NCBI GenBank assembly: GCA_965372405.1
Contig: CBDVCE010000010.1
Location: 1-64,000 of the forward strand
DNA length: 64,000 bases
Reading direction: 5' to 3'
DNA from: Sunxiuqinia sp965372405
GTDB taxonomy: Bacteria; Bacteroidota; Bacteroidia; Bacteroidales; Prolixibacteraceae
The position numbers and the translations under genes are program-made. Below, piece by piece: positions 26,530-34,936 of this stretch. The stretch's first letter is position 1, and every line of letters starts with the position of its first letter. Below the pieces are notes generated by a model, which saw only the letters and a list, made by a program, of their open reading frames with translations, made no database searches and was not told the DNA's origin.

Positions 26530-28593
26530 ATGGTAGAACAAAAGAAAGAGACTCCTGAAGTAAAGGAAGAGCTCGAACAAAAAGAAGTTGTACAAGAAGC
26601 ACAAGCAAAAGAAGAAGCTCCTGCTCCTGTAGCAGAGGTAAAAGAAGATGCTCCTGCAAAAGAAGAAGCAGAAAAAAAACCAGCCGCGAAAAAAGCTCCA
26701 GCAAAAGCAAAAGAAGAAGTTCCTGTTGCTGAGCTTAAGGAAAAAGTTCCTGCCCTTGAAGAAGTTGTAGCTGAAGACAAACCAGCTGCGAAAGAAACTA
26801 AAAAAGCTGCACCAGTTGCTGACGCAGACGAATTTGACTGGGATGCACTTGAAAAAGACGATGAAGGTTTTGCTGGTGATAAGCAAAACGAACTTGAAGA
26901 ACTTTATAACAGCACACTAAACACAGTTTCTGAAAAAGAGGTTTTAGAAGGCACTGTTATTCTAATGAATAAACGTGAAGTTGTTGTTGACATCGGTTAC
27001 AAATCTGATGGTATTGTAAGCTTAAACGAATTCCGCTATAACCCTGACTTAAAAGTTGGCGATTCTGTTGAAGTCTACGTTGAAAGCCTTGAAGACAAAA
27101 AAGGCCAAATGATTTTGTCTCACAAAAAAGCTCGTGCGGTACGCTCTTGGGATCGTGTTAATGAAGCTTTGGCAAAAGACGAAATCATTAAAGGGTTTAT
27201 CAAATGCCGCACAAAAGGTGGTATGATCGTTGACGTATTTGGTATTGAAGCATTCTTGCCAGGTTCTCAAATTGATGTTAAACCAATCCGCGATTACGAT
27301 ATGTACGTGGGTAAAACGATGGAATTCAAAGTTGTTAAAATTAACCAGGAATTCCGTAACGTTGTTGTTTCTCACAAAGCTCTTATCGAAGCTGAACTTG
27401 AACTACAAAAGAAAGAGATTATCTCTAAATTGGAGAAAGGACAAGTACTTGAAGGTACTGTTAAGAATATTACTTCATACGGTGTATTTATCGATCTTGG
27501 TGGTGTTGACGGATTGATTCACATTACTGACCTAAGCTGGGGACGTATCTCACATCCAAATGAAATCGTTGAATTGGATCAGAAACTGAACGTTGTTATC
27601 CTTGACTTTGATGATGACAAAAAACGTATCGCTCTTGGTCTGAAACAACTGACTCCTCACCCATGGGACAACCTGAGCGCAGAGCTTAAAGTTAGCGACA
27701 CTGTAAAAGGTAAAGTGGTTGTTATGGCTGACTACGGTGCATTCGTTGAAATTGCAGCTGGAGTAGAAGGTCTTATCCACGTTTCAGAAATGAGCTGGTC
27801 ACAACATCTACGTAGCGCACAAGACTTCTTGAAAGTTGGTGACGAAGTAGATGCTCAAATTTTAACTCTTGATCGTGACGAGCGCAAAATGTCTCTAGGT
27901 CTCAAGCAATTGAAACAAGATCCATGGGGAGAAATCGACACTAAATTTGGTGTTGGAACTAAGCACACAGCTAACGTTCGCAACTTCACTAACTTCGGTG
28001 TATTTGTTGAAATCGTAGAAGGCGTTGACGGATTAATCCATATCTCAGACTTGAGCTGGACTAAGAAAATCAAGCATCCATCTGAATTCACTGCAATTGC
28101 TGCAGAGATTGAAGTTGTTGTACTTGACATCGACAAAGACAACCGTCGTCTAAGTCTTGGACACAAACAATTGGAAGAAAATCCATGGGATGTATTTGAA
28201 ACGATCTTCTCAGTTGATTCAATCCATGAAGGAACAGTTGTTGAGTTATTCGACAAAGGTGCGACAATTGCACTTCCTTACGGTGTTGAAGGTTTTGCAA
28301 CTCCACGTCACCTTGTAAAAGAAGACGGATCACCAGCGAGCCTTGAAGAAAAACTGAACTTCAAAGTAATTGAGTTCTCTAAAGCTGCTAAGCGAATTAT
28401 TCTTTCTCATTCTCGTGTATTCGAAGATGAAAAGAGAACAACAGAATCTGCAGCTAAAAAGACTCAGGCTAAGCAAAATAAGAGAGCTGTAAAAGCTGTA
28501 AAAGACAATCTGGAAAAAACAACACTTGGAGATATCAGCGAATTAGCCGCATTGAAATCTCAGATGGAAGCTGAAGAAAATAAAGAAAAATAG
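26530..28593 (+). CDS. rpsA: 30S ribosomal protein S1
   Basis: 687 residues. Residues about 1-95 are an acidic, Lys/Ala/Pro/Glu-rich low-complexity extension common in Bacteroidota S1; six S1 (OB-fold) repeats follow at about 138-205, 224-290, 306-375, 390-460, 477-545 and 562-628, with SYGVFIDLGGVDGLIHITDL the clearest. It binds mRNA on the small subunit. Bacteroidota ribosomes hide the anti-Shine-Dalgarno end, so S1 matters in start selection. A leader of about 45-50 nt is expected. Confidence 0.97.
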   Translation: MVEQKKETPEVKEELEQKEVVQEAQAKEEAPAPVAEVKEDAPAKEEAEKKPAAKKAPAKAKEEVPVAELKEKVPALEEVVAEDKPAAKETKKAAPVADADEFDWDALEKDDEGFAGDKQNELEELYNSTLNTVSEKEVLEGTVILMNKREVVVDIGYKSDGIVSLNEFRYNPDLKVGDSVEVYVESLEDKKGQMILSHKKARAVRSWDRVNEALAKDEIIKGFIKCRTKGGMIVDVFGIEAFLPGSQIDVKPIRDYDMYVGKTMEFKVVKINQEFRNVVVSHKALIEAELELQKKEIISKLEKGQVLEGTVKNITSYGVFIDLGGVDGLIHITDLSWGRISHPNEIVELDQKLNVVILDFDDDKKRIALGLKQLTPHPWDNLSAELKVSDTVKGKVVVMADYGAFVEIAAGVEGLIHVSEMSWSQHLRSAQDFLKVGDEVDAQILTLDRDERKMSLGLKQLKQDPWGEIDTKFGVGTKHTANVRNFTNFGVFVEIVEGVDGLIHISDLSWTKKIKHPSEFTAIAAEIEVVVLDIDKDNRRLSLGHKQLEENPWDVFETIFSVDSIHEGTVVELFDKGATIALPYGVEGFATPRHLVKEDGSPASLEEKLNFKVIEFSKAAKRIILSHSRVFEDEKRTTESAAKKTQAKQNKRAVKAVKDNLEKTTLGDISELAALKSQMEAEENKEK

Positions 28594-28637
28594 ATTGAAG
28601 CTATTCAATTCCATCAAAATTTCGTAATTTTCGTACT

Positions 28638-28991
28638 ATGGAATTCGAGGTTATTAAAAAAGGAAATCATTCAGTAGTAAAAGTACTGAATAAGAAATTG
28701 GACACAACCAACGCTCCAGAGCTAAAATCACAGCTCAAGGTGTTGATTAACGAAGATGAAAAAAACATCATCATTGATTTAAGTCAATGCTCTTATGTTG
28801 ATTCATCAGGATTGAGTTCAATTTTAGTAGCAAACCGCCTTTGCGAAGATGCTATAGGTACTTTTATCCTTTGTGGTCTTCAACCAGATGTTGAACATCT
28901 CATCCACATTTCGATGCTTCATACAGTATTGATTATTACCAAAGATATTGGTGAAGCAGAGAAACTACTGGTAGAGAAAAGTAAACTTTAG
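28638..28991 (+). CDS. STAS domain protein (anti-sigma factor antagonist-like)
   Basis: 117 residues, a single STAS domain. The segment IIDLSQCSYVDSSGLSSILV (about 46-65) contains the Ser of the conserved D-S-S-G turn that partner-switching antagonists of the SpoIIAA type phosphorylate. No anti-sigma kinase lies beside it. The start is 44 bp after rpsA and the stop is 2 bp before rnz, which suggests transcription as part of an rpsA-rnz run. Confidence 0.88.
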   Translation: MEFEVIKKGNHSVVKVLNKKLDTTNAPELKSQLKVLINEDEKNIIIDLSQCSYVDSSGLSSILVANRLCEDAIGTFILCGLQPDVEHLIHISMLHTVLIITKDIGEAEKLLVEKSKL

Positions 28992-28993
28992 AA

Positions 28994-29923
28994 ATGCATT
29001 TGCCATTTCAATTGACTGTTTTAGGAAGTAGCTCAGCAATGCCAACTTCCTCAAGATATCCAACCGCTCAAGTACTCAATGTACTTGGGCGGTTTTTTTT
29101 GATTGATTGCGGGGAAGGTACCCAGCATCAAATCCGAAAGCATAAAGTTGGTTTTGGGAAGCTTAATCATATCCTCATTTCACATTTGCATGGTGATCAT
29201 TTTTTTGGATTGATAGGCTACATCTCTACACAAATTTTATTGGGCAGAACAAATGACCTGCATATATACGCGCATTCAGAATTACAGCGCTATATTCAGT
29301 TTCAACTTGATTTTTTGGGATTAAAAGATTTAGGCTACCGACTGGTTTTTCATCCTTTAAATTTCAGAAAAACACAATTGATTTATGAAGACGAAAAAGT
29401 CACAATTACTTCATTTCCACTAAAACACAGGATCGCTTGTTGTGGATTTCATTTTCAGGAAAAAGAAAGAGAAGCCAATATTATAAAGGGGCAAATAAAT
29501 AAATACGGCATCCCCATCCGTGAAATGAAAAACATTAAAAATGGAGCTGACTTTACTACTGAAAATGGGACATTGATTAAAAATAAGCTACTTATTTCTC
29601 CTCCTCCAAAAGCTCGTTCATTTGCTTTTTGTTCAGACACGGCTTACTCTGAGCGATTTTTGGAAACAATTAAAGATGTTGATTTGCTTTATCATGAAGC
29701 GACATTTGCTGAAGCAGATAAAAAACTAGCTGCAGAAACCTTTCATTCAACCGGAAAAGAAGCTGCCCAGATTGCAAAACTGGCAAACGCAAAAAAATTA
29801 CTGGTTGGCCATTTCTCAGCCCGATATAAAAAAGTCGAGATCATTTTGGAAGAAGCCCGTGAGATCTTCACCGAAACTTATGCTGCCGAAGATGGAGACA
29901 CTTACACTATTGATATTGAATAA
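28994..29923 (+). CDS. rnz: Ribonuclease Z
   Basis: 309 residues of the metallo-beta-lactamase tRNase Z family. The zinc motif SHLHGDHFFGL (about 63-73) with LGSSSAMPTSSRYPTAQVL at the N-terminus, CSDTAYS and the HSTGKEAAQIAKLA block near 240 are diagnostic. It cleaves the 3' trailer of tRNA precursors. It starts 2 bp after the STAS gene and ends 5 bp before a MITE-like inverted-repeat element. Confidence 0.95.
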   Translation: MHLPFQLTVLGSSSAMPTSSRYPTAQVLNVLGRFFLIDCGEGTQHQIRKHKVGFGKLNHILISHLHGDHFFGLIGYISTQILLGRTNDLHIYAHSELQRYIQFQLDFLGLKDLGYRLVFHPLNFRKTQLIYEDEKVTITSFPLKHRIACCGFHFQEKEREANIIKGQINKYGIPIREMKNIKNGADFTTENGTLIKNKLLISPPPKARSFAFCSDTAYSERFLETIKDVDLLYHEATFAEADKKLAAETFHSTGKEAAQIAKLANAKKLLVGHFSARYKKVEIILEEAREIFTETYAAEDGDTYTIDIE

Positions 29924-29928
29924 AGCTT

Positions 29929-30090
29929 AGAAACTGTTTAAATTTTATCCTTTGGTATCTTCTTGCGCCTTAAGCCCTCATGCTTCGTTAAAATCTCCTT
30001 AAATAGCGGTGCTATTCGCGTCAATTTTGCCTTGCCTGAGAACTTAATCCATTAAAAACCTATCTCAAAAACAAAACTTAAACAGTTTCT
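29929..30090. repeat. MITE-like element with terminal inverted repeats
   Basis: The ends AGAAACTGTTTAA (29929-29941) and TTAAACAGTTTCT (30078-30090) are perfect 13-bp inverted repeats, extending to 18 bp with one mismatch; the interior (about 162 bp in all) has no gene and holds a small AATAGC..GCTATT hairpin. It exactly fills the gap between two convergent genes, reaching the last base of the helicase stop codon. Confidence 0.6.
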
Positions 30091-31520
30091 TACTCTTCAT
30101 CCAAAAAGAATTCCTTATTAAAATTCACAAGGTGAAGTTCTTTTACCGGACGTGTAAAAGCCGTATACAACCACCGAAGATATTCAACATTCAACATCTC
30201 TTCGGTTAAGTACCCCTGATCCAGAAACACCGCATCCCACTGACCACCCTGCGCTTTATGACAGGTAACTGCATAGGCAAATTTCACTTGCAATGCATTA
30301 AAGTGTGGATTCTCTTTAATCTTTTCCCAACGTTTCTTTTTACTCCGAATATCTGCGTAGTCTTCTGCAACTGACTGATAAAGCTTTTGATTTTCTTCGT
30401 AACTCAATGAAGCCGTTTCAATTGCCAGCGTATCTAAAAATATTTTACAATCAATCTCCAGATCATCGTAATCAATAAATTTCAGACAAACATTGGCAAA
30501 CCTAAAACCATAAATTTCTTCATAATCATAAATAGTTTGGATTCTTACGATTTCTCCATTGGCAATAAAATCAACTTTCTCATCCTCTCCTAGCCAGAAG
30601 TAGTTATTCTTTACGACCATCAGCAAGTCGCCTTGAGTAATTTCCGCCTCTTTATATAATATTGTTGAACGAATTCCCTGATTAAATTTATTAGCACGTT
30701 TATTTGATCGCGTAACGACCATGGTCTGCTCCTCCCCATAACGATCATAACAATTCCCAATTTTCTCTATTAAATCGGCACCACTCAATCTTTTCAAATC
30801 ATCAAAGCCTTCTAAGTCAATTGGGAAATATGCAGGCTCAGAATAATTATCAGAAACCATTTCCCGAATTTGAGTGGCATTATAAAGAATTCCTGAGTCA
30901 TGTTGCTGACGAACCACATCTGTCAACTCATGCTCTTTAACATCCAAACCATATAGCTCCAATTCCGATGCATCTAAAGCCGGGCTTATATCCATTCCTA
31001 CAGGAGGTAGCTGTGCTGTATCTCCTACCAGAATAATTTTGCAATTATGCCCACCATAAACATATTCATATAAATCATCCAGCAAACGACCTGTTCCAAA
31101 AACAGAGCCATCAGGAGCACTATTTGAAATCATAGAAGCTTCATCGACAATAAAAAACGCATTTTTATGGAGATTTTTATCAAGAACAAATTTTCCAGTT
31201 CCATCAGATGAAGATTTTTGTCGATATATTTTTTTGTGAACGGTATAAGCATTTCGACCTGTATAAGACGTAAGTACCTTGGCCGCTCTCCCTGTTGGAG
31301 CAAGTAATACAGACTGAAACTTAAACTTTTTGAGAGTCTTCACAAAAGCGTCTACCATACTGGTTTTGCCTGTTCCGGCATAACCTTTCAATAAAAAAAT
31401 GGCATCATTTGTGTTAAGTGTAACAAAATCAGCTAATTTTTCAGCTAAAGCTTCTTGACCACTCGTTGGAGAGAAATCTAGATTTGCAATGATTTGCTGA
31501 TGAAGGTGTTTTTTTAACAT
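30090..31520 (-). CDS. RecD/Dda-like superfamily I helicase
   Basis: 476 residues from the ATG at 31520 (MLKKHLHQQ); an upstream in-frame ATG at 31583 would overlap the divergent promoter. Walker A GYAGTGKTS lies near residue 46, motif Ia LLAPTGRAAKVL, motif II VDEASMI, motif III VGDTAQLPPVG, and the C-terminal UvrD-like motif VTCHKAQGGQWDAVF plus LYTAFTRP. This fits an ATP-dependent 5'-3' DNA helicase of the RecD2/Dda group, widespread in Bacteroidota. No recBC genes are nearby. The stop codon overlaps the end of the MITE-like element. Confidence 0.9.
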   Translation of the reverse strand: MLKKHLHQQIIANLDFSPTSGQEALAEKLADFVTLNTNDAIFLLKGYAGTGKTSMVDAFVKTLKKFKFQSVLLAPTGRAAKVLTSYTGRNAYTVHKKIYRQKSSSDGTGKFVLDKNLHKNAFFIVDEASMISNSAPDGSVFGTGRLLDDLYEYVYGGHNCKIILVGDTAQLPPVGMDISPALDASELELYGLDVKEHELTDVVRQQHDSGILYNATQIREMVSDNYSEPAYFPIDLEGFDDLKRLSGADLIEKIGNCYDRYGEEQTMVVTRSNKRANKFNQGIRSTILYKEAEITQGDLLMVVKNNYFWLGEDEKVDFIANGEIVRIQTIYDYEEIYGFRFANVCLKFIDYDDLEIDCKIFLDTLAIETASLSYEENQKLYQSVAEDYADIRSKKKRWEKIKENPHFNALQVKFAYAVTCHKAQGGQWDAVFLDQGYLTEEMLNVEYLRWLYTAFTRPVKELHLVNFNKEFFLDEE

Positions 31521-31548
31521 TGATGCTAAATTAAAACTATTCCAAAGA

Positions 31549-31576
31549 TTGTAATCTAATTTTTTTTTTAAATTTG
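31549..31576 (+). promoter_or_regulatory. Bacteroidota-type promoter
   Basis: TTG at 31549-31551 and TAAATTTG at 31569-31576, 17 nt apart, 35 bp before the ATG at 31611. It supports that ATG over the earlier in-frame one at 31578. Confidence 0.5.
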
Positions 31577-31610
31577 CATGCAAACAAAAACTAATCTTAA
31601 AAAAACAAAT

Positions 31611-32243
31611 ATGAAGACAGTAATTCAGATCGCACTCATAATTCTTGCTGTTGTATTTGCATTTTTGATCTATAAAAGTGTTGAAAGGCCTATTGAATTC
31701 GGGAAAGCGAAAGATGCAAGATACGATGCAACCGTTGAACGCTTAAAAGAAATCAGGAAAGCTCAAATCGCTTACAGAAATGTTAATGGTAAATTTACCG
31801 GTAGCTGGGATACACTAATCTCTTTCGTGAAAAATGATTCACTTCCACTAGTCAAAAAACTTGGTATGCTTACCGACAGTATGATTGATGCTGGCTTGAA
31901 TGAAGCTCAAGCACTCAAAAAAGGATTGATCATTCGTGATACAATTCGCATTAGTGTTTTAGATACGTTATTTGGGAAAGAGTATGCAGTTAATCAACTC
32001 AAAATGATTCCAGTTACAGATACTGTTGCTGAATTCCATTTAGGGGCGACTATTATAACTACTGGCTCTGGAATTAAGGTTCCTGTATTTGAAGCAAAAG
32101 CACATAACAATACGGTTCTTATAAACCTGGATCGTCAATTGGTTATTAATCTAAATGACCAAAGACGTACAAATGACAAATACCCAGGTCTTAAAGTTGG
32201 ATCATTATCTGAAGCCATCAACAACGCAGGTAACTGGGAGTAA
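31611..32243 (+). CDS. Membrane-anchored hypothetical protein
   Basis: 210 residues from the ATG at 31611. One N-terminal membrane helix (about 3-22), then a soluble extracytoplasmic part that begins with a charged helix (ARYDATVERLKEIRKAQIAYRNVNG), reminiscent of pilin-like helices, and continues as mixed alpha/beta. I do not recognise an established function. It is followed 8 bp later by the DUF3822-like gene and rsmD, a grouping that looks conserved in Bacteroidota. Confidence 0.7.
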   Translation: MKTVIQIALIILAVVFAFLIYKSVERPIEFGKAKDARYDATVERLKEIRKAQIAYRNVNGKFTGSWDTLISFVKNDSLPLVKKLGMLTDSMIDAGLNEAQALKKGLIIRDTIRISVLDTLFGKEYAVNQLKMIPVTDTVAEFHLGATIITTGSGIKVPVFEAKAHNNTVLINLDRQLVINLNDQRRTNDKYPGLKVGSLSEAINNAGNWE

Positions 32244-32251
32244 TTATTTCT

Positions 32252-33097
32252 ATGCAAAAGTTATCACTTGTTGACGAAACTTTCGATTTAAATTTTACAT
32301 CAGAATATCATCTGTCCATCCAGTTTAGTCTGGATGGACTTTCTTTTTGTATACTCGACGGTATTCAAAAGAAATACATTTACCTTGCTCACCACCCCAT
32401 TATTTCAGGAGATTCACCCTTACTGGTAAAACACATTAGAGATTATTATACAGATAATGAGAAGCTGAATAAAAAGTTTAAATCAACACATATTATTTTC
32501 TCATCTCCAAAGGCCACATTCGTTCCACCTTCATATTTTCAAGAAAATATGAAGCAGCCAGTTATTGACTTAAACTTTGGAAAAACGAAAGGTGAAACGG
32601 TTTTAAACAATTGTATTTCCACTTTTAATAGTGAATTTACTTTTGCACTTTCAGGCAAGCTTCATGATTTCATTAAAGAGAAACATCCAGAAACTGAAAT
32701 AAAACATGAATGCACTCCATTTATTTGGAATGCGAACAACAGTGTTCATGCGGACAATTTCATGGCCGTACTGATTAGGAAAGATTTTATCTGGCTAATT
32801 TATGCTGAGAAAAACCAAATCAAATTCATCAACTCTTTTCATTACCAAACTGATGAAGACATTCTTTATTTTATAATGAATGTTGTTTCATCAATGAAAA
32901 TTAATACTGAGAGTACACCAATTTTCATGGAAGGAATGGTTAGTAAAAAAACGGCAATATACCATCGTGTTCGTCAGTACATTAAGCATGTACAACTTTC
33001 CGGAGCCCATTCTGATTATCATTACAGCTATTTATTCAATCAGATTCCTGATGCTCGTTTCGTAACCCTTTTAAATTTGCAAGCATGCGCATTATAG
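32252..33097 (+). CDS. DUF3822-like protein
   Basis: 281 residues, soluble. The start LVDETFDLNFTSEYHLSIQ and the central SFHYQTDEDILYFIMNVVSSM resemble the DUF3822 family found next to rsmD in Bacteroidota; some alignments place it in an actin/FtsA-like fold, which I cannot test here. The function is unknown. The 3' end overlaps rsmD by 13 bp, so translation is coupled. Confidence 0.75.
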   Translation: MQKLSLVDETFDLNFTSEYHLSIQFSLDGLSFCILDGIQKKYIYLAHHPIISGDSPLLVKHIRDYYTDNEKLNKKFKSTHIIFSSPKATFVPPSYFQENMKQPVIDLNFGKTKGETVLNNCISTFNSEFTFALSGKLHDFIKEKHPETEIKHECTPFIWNANNSVHADNFMAVLIRKDFIWLIYAEKNQIKFINSFHYQTDEDILYFIMNVVSSMKINTESTPIFMEGMVSKKTAIYHRVRQYIKHVQLSGAHSDYHYSYLFNQIPDARFVTLLNLQACAL

Positions 33098-33627
33098 GTG
33101 GAAAACACAAAGGCAGACAGTTTAATCCAGGCAAGACATTCAAAGCCCGACCAACTACTGATATGGCTAAGGAAAGCCTGTTTAATATTCTTCAAAACCG
33201 GATTGACTTTGAATCCATTTCTGTACTTGATTTATTTGCAGGTACAGGAAGTATTTCATTTGAATTTGCATCAAGAGGCTGTACGGATGTCTCGTCTGTA
33301 GAATTGAACTATAATCATTTTCGTTTTATTAAAGACACAATTGAAAAACTAAATGAAAAAGGCATTAATCCGATAAAGGGAAATGTTTTTCAATATGTGA
33401 AGAAAGTTGTTAGACAGTTTGATTTGGTATTTGCTGATCCGCCTTATGACCACCCCAAATTTTCAGAAATCCCCGAATTAATTCTTTCTGGAAATATTAT
33501 TAAACCAGGTGGAACCTTCATTTTGGAACACTCGAAGGAGTTCGATTTTACAAACATAAAGGGTTTCTCAGAATTACGAAAATACGGTAGTGTACACTTT
33601 TCTATTTTTGAAATAGGAGGCTCTTGA
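33085..33627 (+). CDS. rsmD: 16S rRNA (guanine-N2)-methyltransferase RsmD
   Basis: 180 residues, the family's usual size. The start MRIIGGKHKGRQFNPGKTFKARPTTDM is diagnostic; VLDLFAGTGSISFEFASRG is the SAM-binding motif I and FADPPYDHP the catalytic DPPY motif IV. It modifies G966 of 16S rRNA in E. coli numbering. Confidence 0.95.
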   Translation: MRIIGGKHKGRQFNPGKTFKARPTTDMAKESLFNILQNRIDFESISVLDLFAGTGSISFEFASRGCTDVSSVELNYNHFRFIKDTIEKLNEKGINPIKGNVFQYVKKVVRQFDLVFADPPYDHPKFSEIPELILSGNIIKPGGTFILEHSKEFDFTNIKGFSELRKYGSVHFSIFEIGGS

Positions 33628-33809
33628 TTGCTGCTAATTTAAAATTTAGTTTTTTACTTTACACAAACTCCAATTCTTCATTTCACTCATCCGAATGAAG
33701 AGCTCCTCCTCCGTTTTTTGGAAATGACAAACAACCAACTACATTTTTCAACTCGGAACACGTAACCTGTAACACGCAGGAGCAGATAGCTTCGTCGCTA
33801 TGACGTTTC
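33628..33809. other. Non-coding gap with repeat remnants
   Basis: No gene seen. The stretch includes a short palindromic piece near 33785-33805 (GATAGCTTCGTCGCTATGACG) like the interspersed repeats seen elsewhere in the window. Confidence 0.5.
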
Positions 33810-34790
33810 TCACTCTCTCATATTCTTCTCTACCCAAAGTCTTCCCTGCCATGTATTTTTCTTTTCGAGTAATTTCTCAAGTTTAGCAACAAATTCAAAA
33901 TTTTTGAGTCCCCATCTTGGAGCTATTAACATATCTGCAGGAGATTGACTAACAAATCGTTCAACAATAATTGAAGGGTTCAACTGCTCTAAATATTCAA
34001 CCACAACATCCAAATATCCTTCGACTGAAAACAATTTAAATTCTTCTGGATTATTTTCAAAATCAGATGCCATCCTTGTTCCTTTATGAATTTGCAGTTG
34101 ATGCAATTTCAGATTCTCAACCGGAAGTTTTGAGATTATTCTTGCCTGATTAAGAATTTCGGCGTTACTCTCACCTGGCAAACCCAATATTAAATGGGCA
34201 CAATTATGAATTCCTCGTTTTGCTGTTTCTTCAATAGCCCATATCGACTCTTCAAACTGATGCCCTCTGTTAATTCGTTTCAGAGTCGAGTTATTTACAG
34301 ACTCAACGCCAAACTCAACCATCACATAATATTTCTGAGATAATTCCTTCAGGTAATCAAGAATCTCTTCGCTTAAACAGTCAGGACGAGTGCCGATAAC
34401 CAAACCAATAACTTTCGGATTATCCAATGCTTCTTCATAGCGTTCTTTTATAATCGCAAGAGACTCATAAGTATTTGAGTAGGCCTGAAAATAAGCAAGA
34501 AACCTCATGGTTTTGTATTTCTTTGCAAAGAAATCTATTCCGTTCTGAATTTGCTCACCAATACTTTGTTCAAGCCTGCAATAGTCAGGATTAAAGGTTT
34601 TATTATTGCAATAAGAACATCCATTTAATGCTTTTGTACCATCACGATTTGGACAAGTAAAACCTGCATCAATAGATACCTTTTGCACCCTTCCCTGAAA
34701 CTTATTCTTAAAATAAGTTGAGAAATCGTTATACCTCTTCTTATGTCCCCATGGAAAATGCTGTTCGCTCATTGCTTTTAAATATGCCAC
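33810..34790 (-). CDS. TIGR01212-type radical SAM protein (YhcC-like)
   Basis: 326 residues; the ATG at 34772 (MSEQHFPWGHKKRYN) is an alternative and perhaps better start. The Fe-S signature is CPNRDG..NGCSYC, with the long first spacing found in the TIGR01212 family, followed by FFAKKYKTMRFLAYFQAYSNTY, IGTRPDCL and VEFGVESVNNSTLKRINRGH. These proteins are radical SAM enzymes of unproven reaction, linked in other bacteria to ArcB-dependent functions. Monocistronic between gaps. Confidence 0.92.
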   Translation of the reverse strand: MAYLKAMSEQHFPWGHKKRYNDFSTYFKNKFQGRVQKVSIDAGFTCPNRDGTKALNGCSYCNNKTFNPDYCRLEQSIGEQIQNGIDFFAKKYKTMRFLAYFQAYSNTYESLAIIKERYEEALDNPKVIGLVIGTRPDCLSEEILDYLKELSQKYYVMVEFGVESVNNSTLKRINRGHQFEESIWAIEETAKRGIHNCAHLILGLPGESNAEILNQARIISKLPVENLKLHQLQIHKGTRMASDFENNPEEFKLFSVEGYLDVVVEYLEQLNPSIIVERFVSQSPADMLIAPRWGLKNFEFVAKLEKLLEKKNTWQGRLWVEKNMRE

Positions 34791-34936
34791 AAAACTAATC
34801 TTTTAGCTGCCTGATAAGGAAAAAACACCGCTAGATTGTTAACAATTGTTGAAAACTTTCGGTTAGGTAGGCGTATTTATTCATCATATGATATATCCTA
34901 TTTTTCTAACTTTATACAAACACAAATCCATAATTT

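Noticed and set aside
26468..26886. Several minus-strand frames opposite the start of rpsA
   Set aside because: They mirror the low-complexity Lys/Ala/Glu-rich S1 extension and are rich in Phe/Leu/Ser; no promoter or family supports them.
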